Shown here: one piece after another, positions 11,799 to 23,586 of the stretch
Numbering within the stretch: position 1 is the first letter of the stretch
Layout: the number at the start of each line of letters is the position of its first letter
Assembly (NCBI GenBank): GCA_001414345.1
Contig: LLCB01000072.1
Coordinates: 186,001 to 250,000, forward strand
Source of the DNA: Hymenoscyphus infarciens
Taxonomy: Eukaryota > Ascomycota > Leotiomycetes > Helotiales > Helotiaceae
Length of the DNA stretch: 64,000 nt
Direction of reading: 5' to 3'
Notes under the pieces: generated by a model
The model's input: the letters and a program-made list of their open reading frames with translations, nothing else
What the model was told of the DNA's origin: nothing
The model's database searches: none
Program-made: the position numbers and the translations under genes

Positions 11799-13103
11799 TT
11801 ACATAATGATAGCGGGGACATCCACATTAACCTTGATGCTCTTATGAGGAAGGATGCTCCCACCGTTGACATAAATCTCATCACCAATCGTCACATCGTC
11901 ACCCAAAACACTGACATTTTCCAAGCGTGCCCACTTTCCAATAGTCGAGTTCCAGCCTACGATGGTGCTCTTGACCCACGCGTGGTCCTTGACTTTGGAT
12001 CCCTCGAGGAGAACGCATCGTTGGAGACGAACTCCATCTCCTACAATAACATTTGGACCGATTGTGACGTTGGGGCCGATTCTGCAGTTTTTGCCAATCT
12101 TGGCAGAGGGGTCGATGAGGACGTTACCTCCGTGGACGTAGGATGTGTTGATGGGTGTGAGGAGCTTGGAGCCCTTCTTGGTGAGTGAGGAGAGGTAGAG
12201 ACATGTTCCAGTGAGGAAATCTTTTGGTTGTCCAACATCCATCCAGAATCCCTCCAAATCGAACGAGTGTAATTGTCCGTCGGCGCAAATCGCGGGGAAG
12301 GTTTCTTGCTCAATGGATGTGGGACGTAAATCGATGCGCTTGAGAACGCTAGGGTTTAGAATGTAGATACCGGCATTGATACGGTTTCCGACGAACTCGA
12401 CTGGCTTCTCGACGAATCGGTCAATGCGCGAGTTGTGTCCTGGCTTGTGTACGACGACACCATATTTCGATGGTTCCTCGACCTTTGTGACTACAATTGT
12501 ACCTTCTTGACCGTGAGCCTTGTGGAAAGCAGCCAAATCAGCAAAAGGATATTCGCAGATGACGTCCGAGTTGAGAACAAAGAATGGATCATCGCCTTTT
12601 CCGAGAATCTTTTCTGCGAGTTTGAGAGGACCGGCGGTACCTAGAGGTTCGGATTCGATTGAGAATGTGATTTTGACGTTGAATTTCTCTTCATACTACC
12701 ATGCCCCACTTTGTCAGCCTTGTAAATATTGGTAGGAGTTTCTGTGCTGGCATACCTCTTCTAGATATTTTTCCATCACCTCTGGTCGGTAGTTGACCGC
12801 CAGAACGATATCTGTAACTCCGGCCTCTGCCAATGCCTCGACTTGGTGCAAAATCATGCGCTTGTTTCCAAACTCGACCAATGGCTTGGGAAGAGTGAGG
12901 GTCTGTCGATATGTCAGTCATTGTCGATATTGGAGGGTCTAGAGAATCTGCGGTCCAGGGTTCGAGGTTCTGGGGCTTCGAGCGGGGTTTGAACGTACGA
13001 GAGGTCGTAGACGGGTGCCGAAGCCACCGACGAGAATGAGGGCTGTTTTCCATGTCAGCAAGGGAGAATATGATCTCTCAATCGGGAGCAGCCTACCCTT
13101 CAT
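11799..13103 (-). CDS. mpg1: Mannose-1-phosphate guanylyltransferase (GDP-mannose pyrophosphorylase)
   Basis: Makes GDP-mannose from GTP and mannose-1-phosphate in the cytosol, feeding protein glycosylation, GPI anchors and mannan. Four exons on the minus strand: 13097-13103 (only ATGAAGG), 12999-13042, 12756-12902 and 11799-12695. Together they give exactly 364 aa, the usual length of this enzyme in fungi. The N-terminus reads [20 protein letters not shown], the nucleotide-binding signature. FVEKP, a second nucleotidyltransferase landmark, follows in the last exon, then NAGIYILNP. From about residue 250 hexapeptide repeats ([17 protein letters not shown]) form the left-handed beta helix, and it ends VDVPAIIM. 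All introns are GT-AG and in phase. The antisense open frame over exon 4 is a shadow. Orthologues are PSA1/SRB1 in yeast and mpg1 in filamentous fungi. Confidence 0.97.
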
Positions 13104-15185
13104 CTTGGGGGAAGTGGTATTGGGGTGTTTGTTGGGAGGTGGTGTTGTAGTTAAAGGGGCACGAAAGGATACCCCACAATCCGATGGTTAATTTTAGCTT
13201 TGGTGAGTTCGAGGCGCAACGAGTGAATGCGGTGTTGATGTAGCGCGCGCAGGTATTTGGGGCTCAGCGAGAGTGGTCGAAGTGAATGCAGAAGTGTGAA
13301 TTTGATGGAGGTGAGGAAGTCGGGCTCGACAGGTGGTGGTGGTCTGGTCTTAGATCAAGGACACCTCTCAAAATCGCGGTCGAATCCCAAAGGGTAACTT
13401 CTCGCCTAGTGCCACAGTGGAGAGAATAATAGGGGCGCTTATTAGGGGACTACAACTAAGCTAGAGATTTGCAACCTGAACCTGGAACATCCTGAACTGA
13501 AATTTAACTGCTGCACTGGTCCGTGAGAACAGAGGTCAGCTGCACCGATTCCCACGTTTTGGAATTCCATTGCATGAGAGGACGACGGCCGTTTGGTTTG
13601 ACGGCTACTCGAGTAGAGTGGTGTAAGGACTAATTTTAGACCAAACGAAGGTCACTTATTTGGGGGTTCTGGATGCAGGAACCAACCCCTATTCATTGTG
13701 AGGATATATGCGGCTCGTCTATTGACTAGGCCCGTCAATTACATTTTACGAGTGTCTTCTGATGTCTGATTTGGGGGGCTGGTTTCCTTAATTTTACGAG
13801 AGAAAACCTTCTTCTTTCGGTACATCATAGGAATACGTACTTCATCCATCACCTGGTGTGTCATTCTTGTAGTCCTTCAACCGCTTCGAAGCAAGCGGTG
13901 GGGGTTTCTCATCTTCCTCCTTCCTCTAACCACATTACCATTTCTTATTCCCAATCTCGTATTTCCCCTAAAAGAGCACTCAAACACGAGAACAAAAATA
14001 AAGTCACCTCGGGATCACGAGGTGTCAAAAGAATGTGGTCTGCCAGTGGCTGTGCACTTCATCAACGCCACAACCGCCTCCCATTTCCAGCTGGTTTCCT
14101 GAGGTGTGGACATTGGACGACGGTACTCGGTACTTCAACTTACTAGTTCAACTGCATGCAGTAAGAAAGTACCTAGAAGACTCTGATTATGTCGCTTCTT
14201 GCATACATAATAAACGGTGCTGGGTCCCGTTTTCCCCCAGGTGATCGGTTGACGGGTTTGTAGTTTGAACGACATCGAGAATTTCACATCCTACGAGGCT
14301 GGGAAAAGTACACAAGCATCCTCAAGAAAGGAAACTCATGTAAAGGGGAAAAATCAATATAATCGGTTGCCCATAGAAGTTTTATTTTTCATCAAGTCAT
14401 TTATCGTAAAAGTATCCTCCTCACTCCCACCTCAAAAGTCACCAATCCTTTCCGTCTTCCCCAAGCAAAAGACAAACCAACCACCCTGTTGAAGAAAGAG
14501 AAGTTGTAAACGTCAATTCATTCAGAGAACAAAAGTTTCAAACGCTGCCACCACGCTGGCTAAATGCATAAAGGTAAAATGTGAAAAAGAAAGGGTCTTC
14601 AAACCACCGCCCCCAATGTCATGAAAATGGAAGAAACAACAACTCCTCTCCATGTCTTTTAAAAACTGAAGTGTTTGCAACGTAAGAAAGATGAACCAGC
14701 CCCATAATGACAGTAAATCCAGGGTTGCCTCTGTTTCATTAAGTGGCTGGTGCTGTATAATACCCATGCCTTGCCTCGAAAAATTCTTGATATCGAAAAA
14801 AGCGATGTGTTATGTTGTGAGTGTTTATTTGTGTGGGAGGAAAATGGAATTCGTCCGTTCATTATAATTCGTTAAAAGTTTTGCTTCTTCTTTCGTTCGT
14901 ACGTCGTCAAAAGCAAAATGAAATTTTCCCGTGCCTCGTTGCCAGGCGGTTTTTCTTTTCTTCATTCGTTCGTTTCGTTTGATTTCGTAAAATGGTCTGC
15001 CTTCGATTTCTTCAAAAGGAAAAGCCCTGCTCGTAGATCGGTTTCATCCAGAAAGTACGAGCAGAATTTGTGATTGGGTTTGGTGGTTGGTGGTTGAAAA
15101 GAGAAGACTCTTTTGCAACCAGAAGGAGAATTGACAGCTAATTCTTAGACTGTCGAAAAAAGCGACGTCCAGGATATATAGCAGC
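13104..15185. other. Intergenic: promoter side of mpg1 and probable 3' UTR of the dsRBM-like gene
   Basis: The first part is the upstream region of the minus-strand mpg1 gene. Short plus-strand frames at 13856-14492 show no family features and have no supported splice structure. From about 14500 to 15185 the sequence lies downstream of the next minus-strand stop codon and is probably a long 3' UTR. No gene supported. Confidence 0.5.
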
Positions 15186-15858
15186 TCATTCCGAAGATGT
15201 TGTGGAACTGCTGCTGCTCAGATTGACTGAATGTCTCCCCCCTCCTCGTTTCCTGTGCCGGCTACTGCTCTCATTGGTAGGCAGTCCTTGGACAACGCCA
15301 TTGCGAGCCAGCATCCCTCCATTGACCGAGAAGTTTCGGCAGACCATAAACGCCCGCATTGCTGCGTTCTCCTGGGCCAATCCTCCGGACTCGTAGGCGA
15401 GATCGGTTTGATATTGTCGTCCATTGACCTCCACGTAACAGGCGTATCCCGATTCATCTCTGTATGGCGAGTACACTGGATCTCCCCATCCACGGCGTCG
15501 GCACAGACCTAGGTGAGATGTTAGTGGTTATAATGGTATATTAAGGTCACAGTTCCCGTAATGAGTAGTAAATATAAAGAAAATAGACAAATGAAATGAT
15601 CAGCACATCCATTGGCACATCCCACCCGATATTGGGCATCAAAACCCCACGCCATTTTCGATTGGTACATGAAGGTGATTTTGAATGGCTGATTGAGAAA
15701 CATGACAAGTTTCATAAGTGGACATAATTTCTTTCCAGAACAATACCAAAAGGTCGTATATCAGTGGAAAGTATCTGGGAAAATTTCCCCAAAAGCAAAA
15801 AGGTTTGGCAGTAACAAATCGACGTACTCTCCAAATATGCCATGTAAAAACCACCCAT
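15186..15858 (-). CDS. Small dsRNA-binding-motif-like protein (117 aa)
   Basis: Two-exon model: exon 1 15828-15858 (MGGFYMAYLE plus one base), donor GTACGT; exon 2 15186-15508, after a CTAAC branch point and CACCTAG acceptor. The 319-base intron is in phase and the total is 118 codons. The product begins YLESLCRRRGWGDPVY, continues with a CYVEVNGRQYQTDLAYES strand region, then AQENAAMRAFMV. This is the alpha-beta-beta-beta-alpha order of a double-stranded RNA-binding motif. The tail is basic, then serine rich. The classic C-terminal KKxxK loop of strong dsRNA binders is not obvious, so binding is unproven. Long UTRs are likely: a pyrimidine-rich promoter-like tract lies near 17290-17480 and the next gene 3' is 2 kb away. 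The short first exon is the weakest part of the model. Confidence 0.7.
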
Positions 15859-18800
15859 TGTAACCTTATTCGACGAGTTTAATCGCCCAAACGAAGCGTT
15901 TCCAGGAACCAGCCTTTCCGCCGTGCAGATGTGTGTGGTAGAACAAGTTTGATGAAAAGTGTCAGGGATGCCGAAGTAGGATTGCCCAAGGGGAATATCT
16001 GATGTTGAGAGATGCAATTGAGCCCAATCTCCAAAGGATACAGGGAAATATGCACCAAATCAGTGATGTGTATGTGAAGACAATGGATGTGTGGACGACG
16101 TTGTGGTGATGAGGAGTAGGGCTGACTGATCGGGTGGGTGTCCTAGGGGGGGTTTGTGCAGGACCTCCTCCATCAACGGCGAGTCACTTGTGATTTATTG
16201 CAGAGTCTGTGATTAGCGCTATACAAGGATTATGGATTGGATTCCCGTAGAAATATCCAGGCGCTCTCGAGATAGGACGAAGGGTTGAACCAGATGCAAG
16301 TCATGATGCGGCTCTTCATGTGTGACCCATATCGATGTGTTGGCGTAGGTCGTTGCCAGTTGATAAATGTCAAGAGATTAGGCAACTCCACCACAACATG
16401 GGAACGCATACAATGGGATGATCTTTGACGGCTTGGAAATATCAATTCGCCGTTCTGAGGTTGGTCTGCAGCTACAGAAATTGTCGGACGATGCATCTCA
16501 GTGGCGAAAGAATCAACGGCCTCTGGTCCCAACCCTCGATCTCGGGGCAAAAAATTTTCTGGTATCCTGCTGCCGAAGACAGGTGCAGCCAGTAGCGTTG
16601 ATTCCAGGGAAAAGAGACCATTCAAGGTCTTTTCTGTGTACCATTAAGATCCGCTGGGCTGGCGACTAATGCACGGAAATCGATGGCAGCATGGGTCCAA
16701 TGCACAATAAACGTCACAGAGACTCCGCACATTTGCCCAGGGACAGGACAGGATCCTCCGACTCTCTTCACCCCATCCCAAGGCTACTTTCCCAGGAGTG
16801 AAGGGCCCGACCAGAGAGAGGACAGAGAGACGGTCAAGGCCCATTGCTGCAAATGGCTAATGCGTGAGATAGTCTCTGTCTGCCCCGCACTACAACGATA
16901 CCCCTCTGCCACTTGGGTGAGGGGCAGCGCGCGTTTGACGCTGGATTGACTGGAGAAGGGCTTGACACGAAGTCGGTGAGCGTGGAATGCATACAAAGTG
17001 GCTGGAAAGGACCTGCTCAGCAGCACGAATGTTTTTTTTGGGGGGTGCATTGGATTGGGGTGTACGGATGAGGTCGGATGGAGTGAGATGGTGGTTGTTG
17101 TTCGCAGATTCAAGCGAGGAGGCGAGGGTTTGGGTTGGGGGAAAGGCAAGAAGGCGCGCGAGGTAGGCCGACGACTAGCCGTGAACAAGGTTGGTGCGCA
17201 TGCAATGATGAGCTGGCAGTGCGCTGGAGGGGTCTGAAGCAGTAACAATATGCCGTCAAAATCAAAAGAGGCATACGGCTGTATACGACGGCGTATATTA
17301 AGCAGGTTGAGGGAGAGAAGAGGGAATTGGGGATGAGAAAAAGGGGAGGGAAAAGGCAATATTAAGAGAGGCGAGGACAGCCAAGCGAGGAGAAGATATC
17401 GATGAATCGGACGAGGAAGAATCCCGCGAGACAGAGAGAGTGAGAGAGAGGAAGGCAAGCCAAACATTGACCGGCGGAATATAGTAATGAGGGGTCTCGA
17501 TCCTGGCCATGAACCCCGCGATGCTCCCGTCTCTGAGCCCTTCTGTCGGGCGAGGATGGCAGCCACCACCTTTGGCAGAGGAACAGTGGTTCGCATCCTG
17601 TATGATACTGTATGGGGTGAGATGGTGTGTCTTGTGTCTGAGTTGACGTTGTCGAGAACCGGCTCGCAGGGTATTGGATTCGCCATGGTGTTGTCGTACC
17701 TGACTGATAGGATTTGCTGGGTGAGCAACACCATCCAATCCAAGAGCATCGCCGCAGTGGTTGGTCAATCGGTTGACCCGGCTCTTCCAACGGGCCATCT
17801 CAACGACAAACCACTCGTCGACAGATATTGACCTGGCCTCTCGTCACCGTAGGTAGGTCGCTAGTGCCAGCGAAGAGTTGAGAAGCGACCTCCCCTCGTC
17901 TGGCATAGGATCGACGACTCGTATGTTTCTTCCACGATCAACCAAGTGACTACCGCCTCGAACGACTCGCTCATATGCTGCTGACCAGAACAGGAATGTG
18001 GTGAAGAATTGGCTGGAGGGAACTCCCGTGGCAAAGTGTCCAATGGCCTGGGTTGATTCGTACGATTTCGCCGGTGGAGATGTACTCGATTATGGCCTGC
18101 ATGCATTTTTGCTGCATCGCTGCATCTTGCTGCACTTCTTCCCCACCACTTAAATCCCTCCTGTCGACCCTGATTCAGCGGCGTCCCACCCGCTATTGGA
18201 ATCGAATGCGGAGAAAGGCACATGATTGAAAGCGCACAATTGGAATTCTTTTTTGGTACACGCCAGGGCGGGGCGTAGAATTTCGTGATCATGGTCCCAT
18301 TCAGAAGCTTCTGTTTATCTCAAGGTGACTTCACCGACGCCGGCGGCTGTCGTTGCTACCACCGCATGTATGTTCCGTCGTATGCTTGTCTTCCCGGCAT
18401 CACCGATAACGTGCGGTGCTGTCAATAGCAATGGAAGGAGTGAAAAAGTGTGAGTGATGCAACGAACTCGGCCAAACCTGGGGATGTGTGGTGGTGCGTC
18501 GGCAAAATCCCCTTTTTTTCGCGGACATTTCGCCTCAACCTCGAAAAAAGTGTCATCATCTCAGTGCTGGAAAATTGAAAAATCCGAGGACATGTCGGCT
18601 ACAATAAATTAACAAGATGAGTGAGGACCATATTTGACAGGTCAATTCTTATCAAATAACCAGCTTGGCTTTCATTTTTTTGTTTCCCGCTGCTTACTTT
18701 CTGACTGCATAGAGTAAAGTCACGTTTCATTCTACCGGCGTCAACAGGTATTGGCATTTATTGTTATGCACGGGACGGATAATCCCAGAGATCCCAGTGT

Positions 18801-19312
18801 TTCGTCAGCAAGAAGGGGGGTTTTCTCCTTCCGTTCTAAGTACCGAGATGTGTGAATAGCTATTTGTCCATCAAGAAATCGTCGCTTGTCAATTCTTGTA
18901 AAAACCATCGAAGGGGTGTGAACTTTCTACCTCTGACTGCCAATACGGCCGTGCCATTGAACGGTAAGAAGATGTTAGGAAAACTGCAGATGTTGTGCAG
19001 AAATCCATGTGAGAATAAGAATCTGACTAATTGAGTCTTCTATTCGTTGACGTAAGAGAGATTAAGTATGTGCAAAGTAACGCTGCAGCTTTCCATTATC
19101 AACCGGAACAACCTGTATGTCAAGAATTGACACTTTAACTTGTAAGACCGCCGTAATCTATTCACGAGGCCTCGGACTTTCTTCCACAGGAATCCGACAA
19201 CAAGCGATTCCAAGTTCAAAGCACAGAATATCGAATTAGCTATGTCAATATAAAATTCCTCGCCAATGCTAAAAGGCAAATCCTGCGCCATTAAATGAGT
19301 ACCAAAATCTCT
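15859..19312. other. Long gene-poor interval (likely long leader and promoter of the dsRBM-like gene, then 3' flank of RAM1)
   Basis: About 3.4 kb without a supportable gene. On the minus strand 17290-17480 is strongly C/T rich, followed by TTAATATACG, which resembles a fungal promoter for the dsRBM-like gene and would imply a 5' leader of more than 1 kb. The 321-codon minus frame at 16784-17749 is Leu/Pro/Ser rich and low complexity and I do not call it. Around 18097-18135 GCTGCA-type words repeat several times. 18900-19300 shows nothing convincing. Confidence 0.45.
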
Positions 19313-21053
19313 TCAAAACCCACCCTTCGAGGCGTAATATGCTCTAGTTTCTTCCGCAACACCCTCGGGTATCACGAAGATTGGATGCAAAGTTTTCACC
19401 CGATCTTCTTCGTCGAAAATCTGGGGTTCCTCGGCTATAATTTCTGAAGTCCATTGATAGGCCGAAGTTAGGTTTTCGGCCCGTTCGCTTTTGCTTGCAG
19501 AAAGGTTGAAACGCCACTTATGTTGTGCAGAGCTGAGTCCAGCAAGAACATAACACGTGTGATACGAGTCAGACGAACTATAAAAAAAAGAGTGAGCAAG
19601 AAAGAAACATGCATAAGAGGCTCCAAGGAGAGTTTTGCTTACTGGCTTGGCTTATCCCTTAGACCTCCTCGCTTCGATTGATCCTGGCAACAGCATAGAA
19701 TGTAACGAATGAGACCCTCTCTGCTGTATATGCTGGTGCTGAGGGTTCTTTTTGGAGGTAAAGTAGGTGAGTATGGACCTTCCAGGCAGGCTTCAATTAA
19801 CGGCCAACAGCCTCCAACCCAATGGCTGTAACAACCATCAACCAACTTGTTGGTTCTACCAGAAAAACCCCCCTCGGGTGCATATTGACGAGCCGAAAGC
19901 CAGGATATCAGTCGAGGAACATCGAGATGCCTAGTAAATTAGCTTGACGGTTGTGCTTTAGGAGAACCTTGCTTACTTGGGTATCACGACGTGAGGATCG
20001 CCCAGGATACAAAGGCATGCTAAAGCACAAAATGCGTAGGCGCCATGTGCTTCAGCATCGGGTCGTGAAGAGAATCCACCTTCAAAAGTTTGACCTACAC
20101 AGATTAGCGGGGTTGAGTCATGTAGCGATTGACAAACTTACATTGAGCCACCCACTCTGGGAGTCCCGAAAGGAATGATGTAAACTCAGGTGACCAAGAG
20201 GGAGAGTCTTTGGGTAACTCTAGTGGTAAATCGAGAAGAGTGATGATCACAGATGCACAGTATGCACCGCTATCGTGTGTCAGGAAATGTCTCAACCGGC
20301 CATCTGGTATTGTCAAACTTACCGCATGTCCACCTCCCCGCCTACGGACATTTGGAATGATCCATCTTTTTGTTTCAACGCTCCAAGCCACTTCCACATG
20401 GCTTTTCGATCAATAACTTCCAGAGCCTCGTTACCACCCACCAGCGCTACGGATAACAGGATAGCATACGTTGGTGCTAAGTGTGATGCTTGACCATTTC
20501 CCCCACCGAATCCGCCAGTTGCATTTTGTATTGGACGAGTTGTAGAAATGACTCTCTCCCGATACTCCGAAATGTCCTCACCCATAGTCCGAAGACCATT
20601 AAGCGCCCAGTAGAACATCCATGGTCTACTTGCATCGGCAGCAACATATGCCGCTGGCAATCTTGCTAAAGTCTTGTGAAGAAAAGCTATGTGTCTCTTT
20701 CGGTCCAAATTAGGAAGGCCATAGGCATTGACTTTGATATCTTCCTCGATCCAAGCCAGAAATGGGAGACATTCTTGTATTGTCTGATCTTGTATCTGTG
20801 AAGATCCCGTATTGAGAAAGTCGCGGATTGGCGGGAGGCTGGTGAAGAGGTCGGGGATCATGCTTTCCGTCGCTGCAGCCATGATTATGGGACTCCCGGA
20901 GGCTACAGATCCAAATTCCGCCTCGTCCTCTGAGTTGATTTCCTCAATCACAAAACCAGATCGTGGCGGTAGTGTTTGTGGCTGTTCGCTATATGAGGCT
21001 CGGTCGAAATTGCTTGATGATGATGATGAATTCGAATTTTCCGACCCCGCCAT
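19313..21053 (-). CDS. RAM1: Protein farnesyltransferase subunit beta
   Basis: Catalytic subunit of CAAX farnesyltransferase; it attaches farnesyl to Ras, Rho-type proteins and mating pheromone in the cytosol with an alpha subunit. Five exons: 20323-21053, 20142-20269, 19977-20094, 19643-19930, 19313-19577, giving 509 aa. All introns are GT-AG, mostly GTAAGT/C. Diagnostic blocks: TGGFGGGNGQASHLAPTYA, the DGSFQMSVGGEVDMRGAYC segment, CQTFEGGF with EAHGAYAFC, then GGFSGRTNKLVDGCYSHW. Predicted zinc ligands Asp357, Cys359 and His428 (in SYHTCYVLAGLS) are all present. TGGFGGG and the Gly-rich repeats favour farnesyl- over geranylgeranyltransferase-I. The start at 21053 (AAAATGG context) is preferred over the upstream Met at 21206. 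The N-terminal ~60 residues carry a poly-Ser tract and acidic linker, longer than in yeast. Confidence 0.96.
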
Positions 21054-23586
21054 TTTCCTTTTGTTGAAGAGGACTCTATGGTGGCGCTTCTTTTCTTTGA
21101 TGGTGAATGTCATGTGAAGCTCTCCTTTGCGACGGCATTGTCGCACCCGGCCGGGGCGTTGGATTTCTGGGTTTGTACTGGAGTCACGGGAAATGCACTC
21201 GAACAAAGTAAAAGTGACGATGTTTGAGTGACAGGCGTGGGGTGAGGTTGGGATTTTCGCTTAAGGCCTGCGGAGCGGTTAGTGGCCGAAGCGTGAAGGC
21301 TCTCTTGAGTTGAACAGAGGTGACCCTTTTCGCTTTTCATCCACGGTCTTGATTATTTTTGACAAGATCTCAAGAGCCTCAAGCTTAACCATGCATGGTC
21401 AGCTTGCAGAAGGCAGACCTGACGATACACAAAATCACTGCGGCTTCGACATTTGCCGGGAGCAGAACCTTGACTTGAAAGCACTTGCTGCTGTTCAGAC
21501 GCAGTGATCCCTGGGTGTGTCGTTAAAGTCACGACAAAGATCATATCACATGACCTTCCACCAAAAGACTTTTAGTCTCACCCCATGGTTTACTAGAGTC
21601 GACACTTCAGTTGACAGGTTGTGAAGACCCGGCGATGAAATACCTACGCCCGGACAGAATTGGCTGTGTGGTTATCGCGCCGATAAGACAGACTAAATCT
21701 CGACCCCTCCTCCTCTAAAGTGGTACAAGACTGATGGAATCTCAAGGAACAGACGAAAGTTGGGGCGCATGGCTATCAGTCGACCTTGCCACCGGCGCTC
21801 TCTTGTCATGTTTGCAGCGTCGCATGCGAGTATATCCAATGGTTTCCCTCCATATGCCGCACCGTCCTGCGGGCAGCCATCAGCAATAAGTGTTGCATCT
21901 GATGCATGAATATTGAGCAAGATGGCTTGCATCTGCAACTTGCGACTCGCTAGCGGGTGTGGGGAGAGGAGAAGATCGCGGGCAAGCTCCCGAATTTTTT
22001 ATGATTGATGTCCGTTTTTCCTTGGTTGTTTCTATGCTCGCCGGTGATTTCGCGGAAATCAACATCAAAATCCTGGAGGAATGAAACAATAAGAGTCGGA
22101 AAAAGAGGGGTAGTTCCTGACTCGCTGAAGCTGGACTTTTTTGAACCTGTTCCTGGATTGTGCTGGTTTTGGATGCCGTTATTCTTATTGCTTTTTCTCA
22201 AACGCTTAACCCGGGAGAAACGATGAGACGCAAAGGAAGAGAAAGATCCGGCCAACGGCGGGGCTATTAGTTTTTCGACTCCTCTCCTCACCGGAAGCTC
22301 TCGCTCGATCGGTTCAAGGAAAGGGGCCCTAAATACGATTAACTTATCCGCCAGAAGCTCGTTATTGTGTTTCGAAGGACAGGAGCTTCATTAATTGGGA
22401 AGTGGGATATGTGATTGTCAAGTGCAATTGCCTAGTGCAATTCTCGTCAAATGCGATTCTCGTCAAGTGCGAGTCTTCATACGCGGCATAGAAAACGCTA
22501 AGGTAGATCTGCCTTACCTTGATCGGTCGTGCAGTACGAGCAAATCCACTTCCTAGTCGGCGAGAGTACCAAGTCAAAAGGAACGAACCATATGATATTG
22601 TTATGATCTCAACGAGGAGTAACTCGCCCCCGCTGTTGAAGATCGATCTGAAGGAAGCCGGCAAGAGAACTGTGCGCGCAAGCAAACGAAGAGTGCGGGT
22701 TGAATATTGGTGGTCTCAAGGATGGACCTTGAAGGTACCTTGGGGCTTAACAGATGTTGCCGGGCAATATCGGTTATTGATTCAACTCAAGACCAACATG
22801 CAACCACGAAACCCGCACACATACGTGGGCAGGAAGGATCATTTGTATGTGAGCATCCCATGCGCCCTCAACGGCCAAACCTGTTCTCGGTTGAGGGTTA
22901 AGCCCTTATGAGACGCAAACTTCAGGGGATTCAGCGCGCAGGCCGAGAGACAACAGGGTCTTTTGAGGTCGCTATGAATCTCAGTGGCTGGCGATAGTGG
23001 ATGATGGGGCGACTTGGTGCTCTGAGACTGGTTCCCAGGCGCAACTCCACCGCTGAATCCGGGCTGGAGTATTAGTGTTGAGAGCGAGCGAGTGTGAGGC
23101 TTGTCGATATGACATGGCTCGGGCCACCCTGCCTCCACTCCTCCATGGAAAACACAGTTTTGTGTTCTCACAGCTCTGTCCACCAACCATTGTGTCTGCT
23201 GTTTCCCCACGCTCCGAATCGAGCATGGCCTCGCTCGACCCCAGCAGCTCGCCGTCTCCTGTCATTGGCAGAAATCCGGCCTCGTGCGCCGGTTGGCGTC
23301 TCCAAAATGCAGTGAGAACCTCGCTTGAGGCGTCAACCTCGGTGCTGATTCGTCGTTGCGGGTCGATGGCTGGGATCCTCTAAGGGTCGTCTGAGCAGGC
23401 TAGCAATTCTCCCGGCCCTCTTCACCGCCATCTCGTCCTCCTTGATGGCCTGCGTTGTGCTCCTCCCACCTCACAACCAGACTCTCACCGACTTACATCG
23501 TGAGGTCGTCTCGTCCTCAAAGAGCGGTGTCACCAACCCTCTTTCTTACAATACTATTGACATCCCGTGAGAAATACTCCGTGACA
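21054..23586. other. Divergent intergenic region between RAM1 and the Zn-cluster gene
   Basis: About 2.5 kb that must hold both promoters. At 22413-22475 a short word (GTCAAGTGC/GTCAAATGC with ATTCTCGTCAA) is repeated about three times. Small frames (e.g. 21693-21938 and 21950-22291 on minus, 22519-22911 on plus) show no family features. The last few hundred bases are probably the leader of the plus-strand gene and contain upstream ATGs. Confidence 0.5.
23445..23570 (+). promoter_or_regulatory. Possible uORF (41 codons) before the Zn-cluster gene
   Basis: ATG at 23445, stop TGA at 23568-23570, only 16 bases before the main ATG at 23587. The -3 base is T (weak context) while +4 is G. If the transcript starts upstream, this frame, and another ATG frame beginning at 23225, would limit translation of the main ORF. 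It could also be spliced out. Confidence 0.4.

Noticed and set aside
11586..12188. 200-codon plus-strand frame
   Set aside because: Antisense to the well supported last exon of mpg1; no independent protein features.
12951..12973. tRNA-like GGTTCGAGGTTC word
   Set aside because: Lies inside an mpg1 intron; no acceptor stem, D-arm or anticodon arm can be formed around it.
16784..17749. 321-codon open frame on the minus strand
   Set aside because: Low complexity (Leu, Pro, Ser runs), no family motif, overlaps other equally open frames on both strands, and lies in what looks like a promoter and leader.
19040..19291. 83-codon minus-strand frame downstream of RAM1
   Set aside because: No recognisable motif, no splice support, and located in the 3' flank of RAM1.
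23455..23586. N-terminal extension of the Zn-cluster ORF
   Set aside because: Begins at TTG with no upstream in-frame ATG; the first good ATG is 23587.
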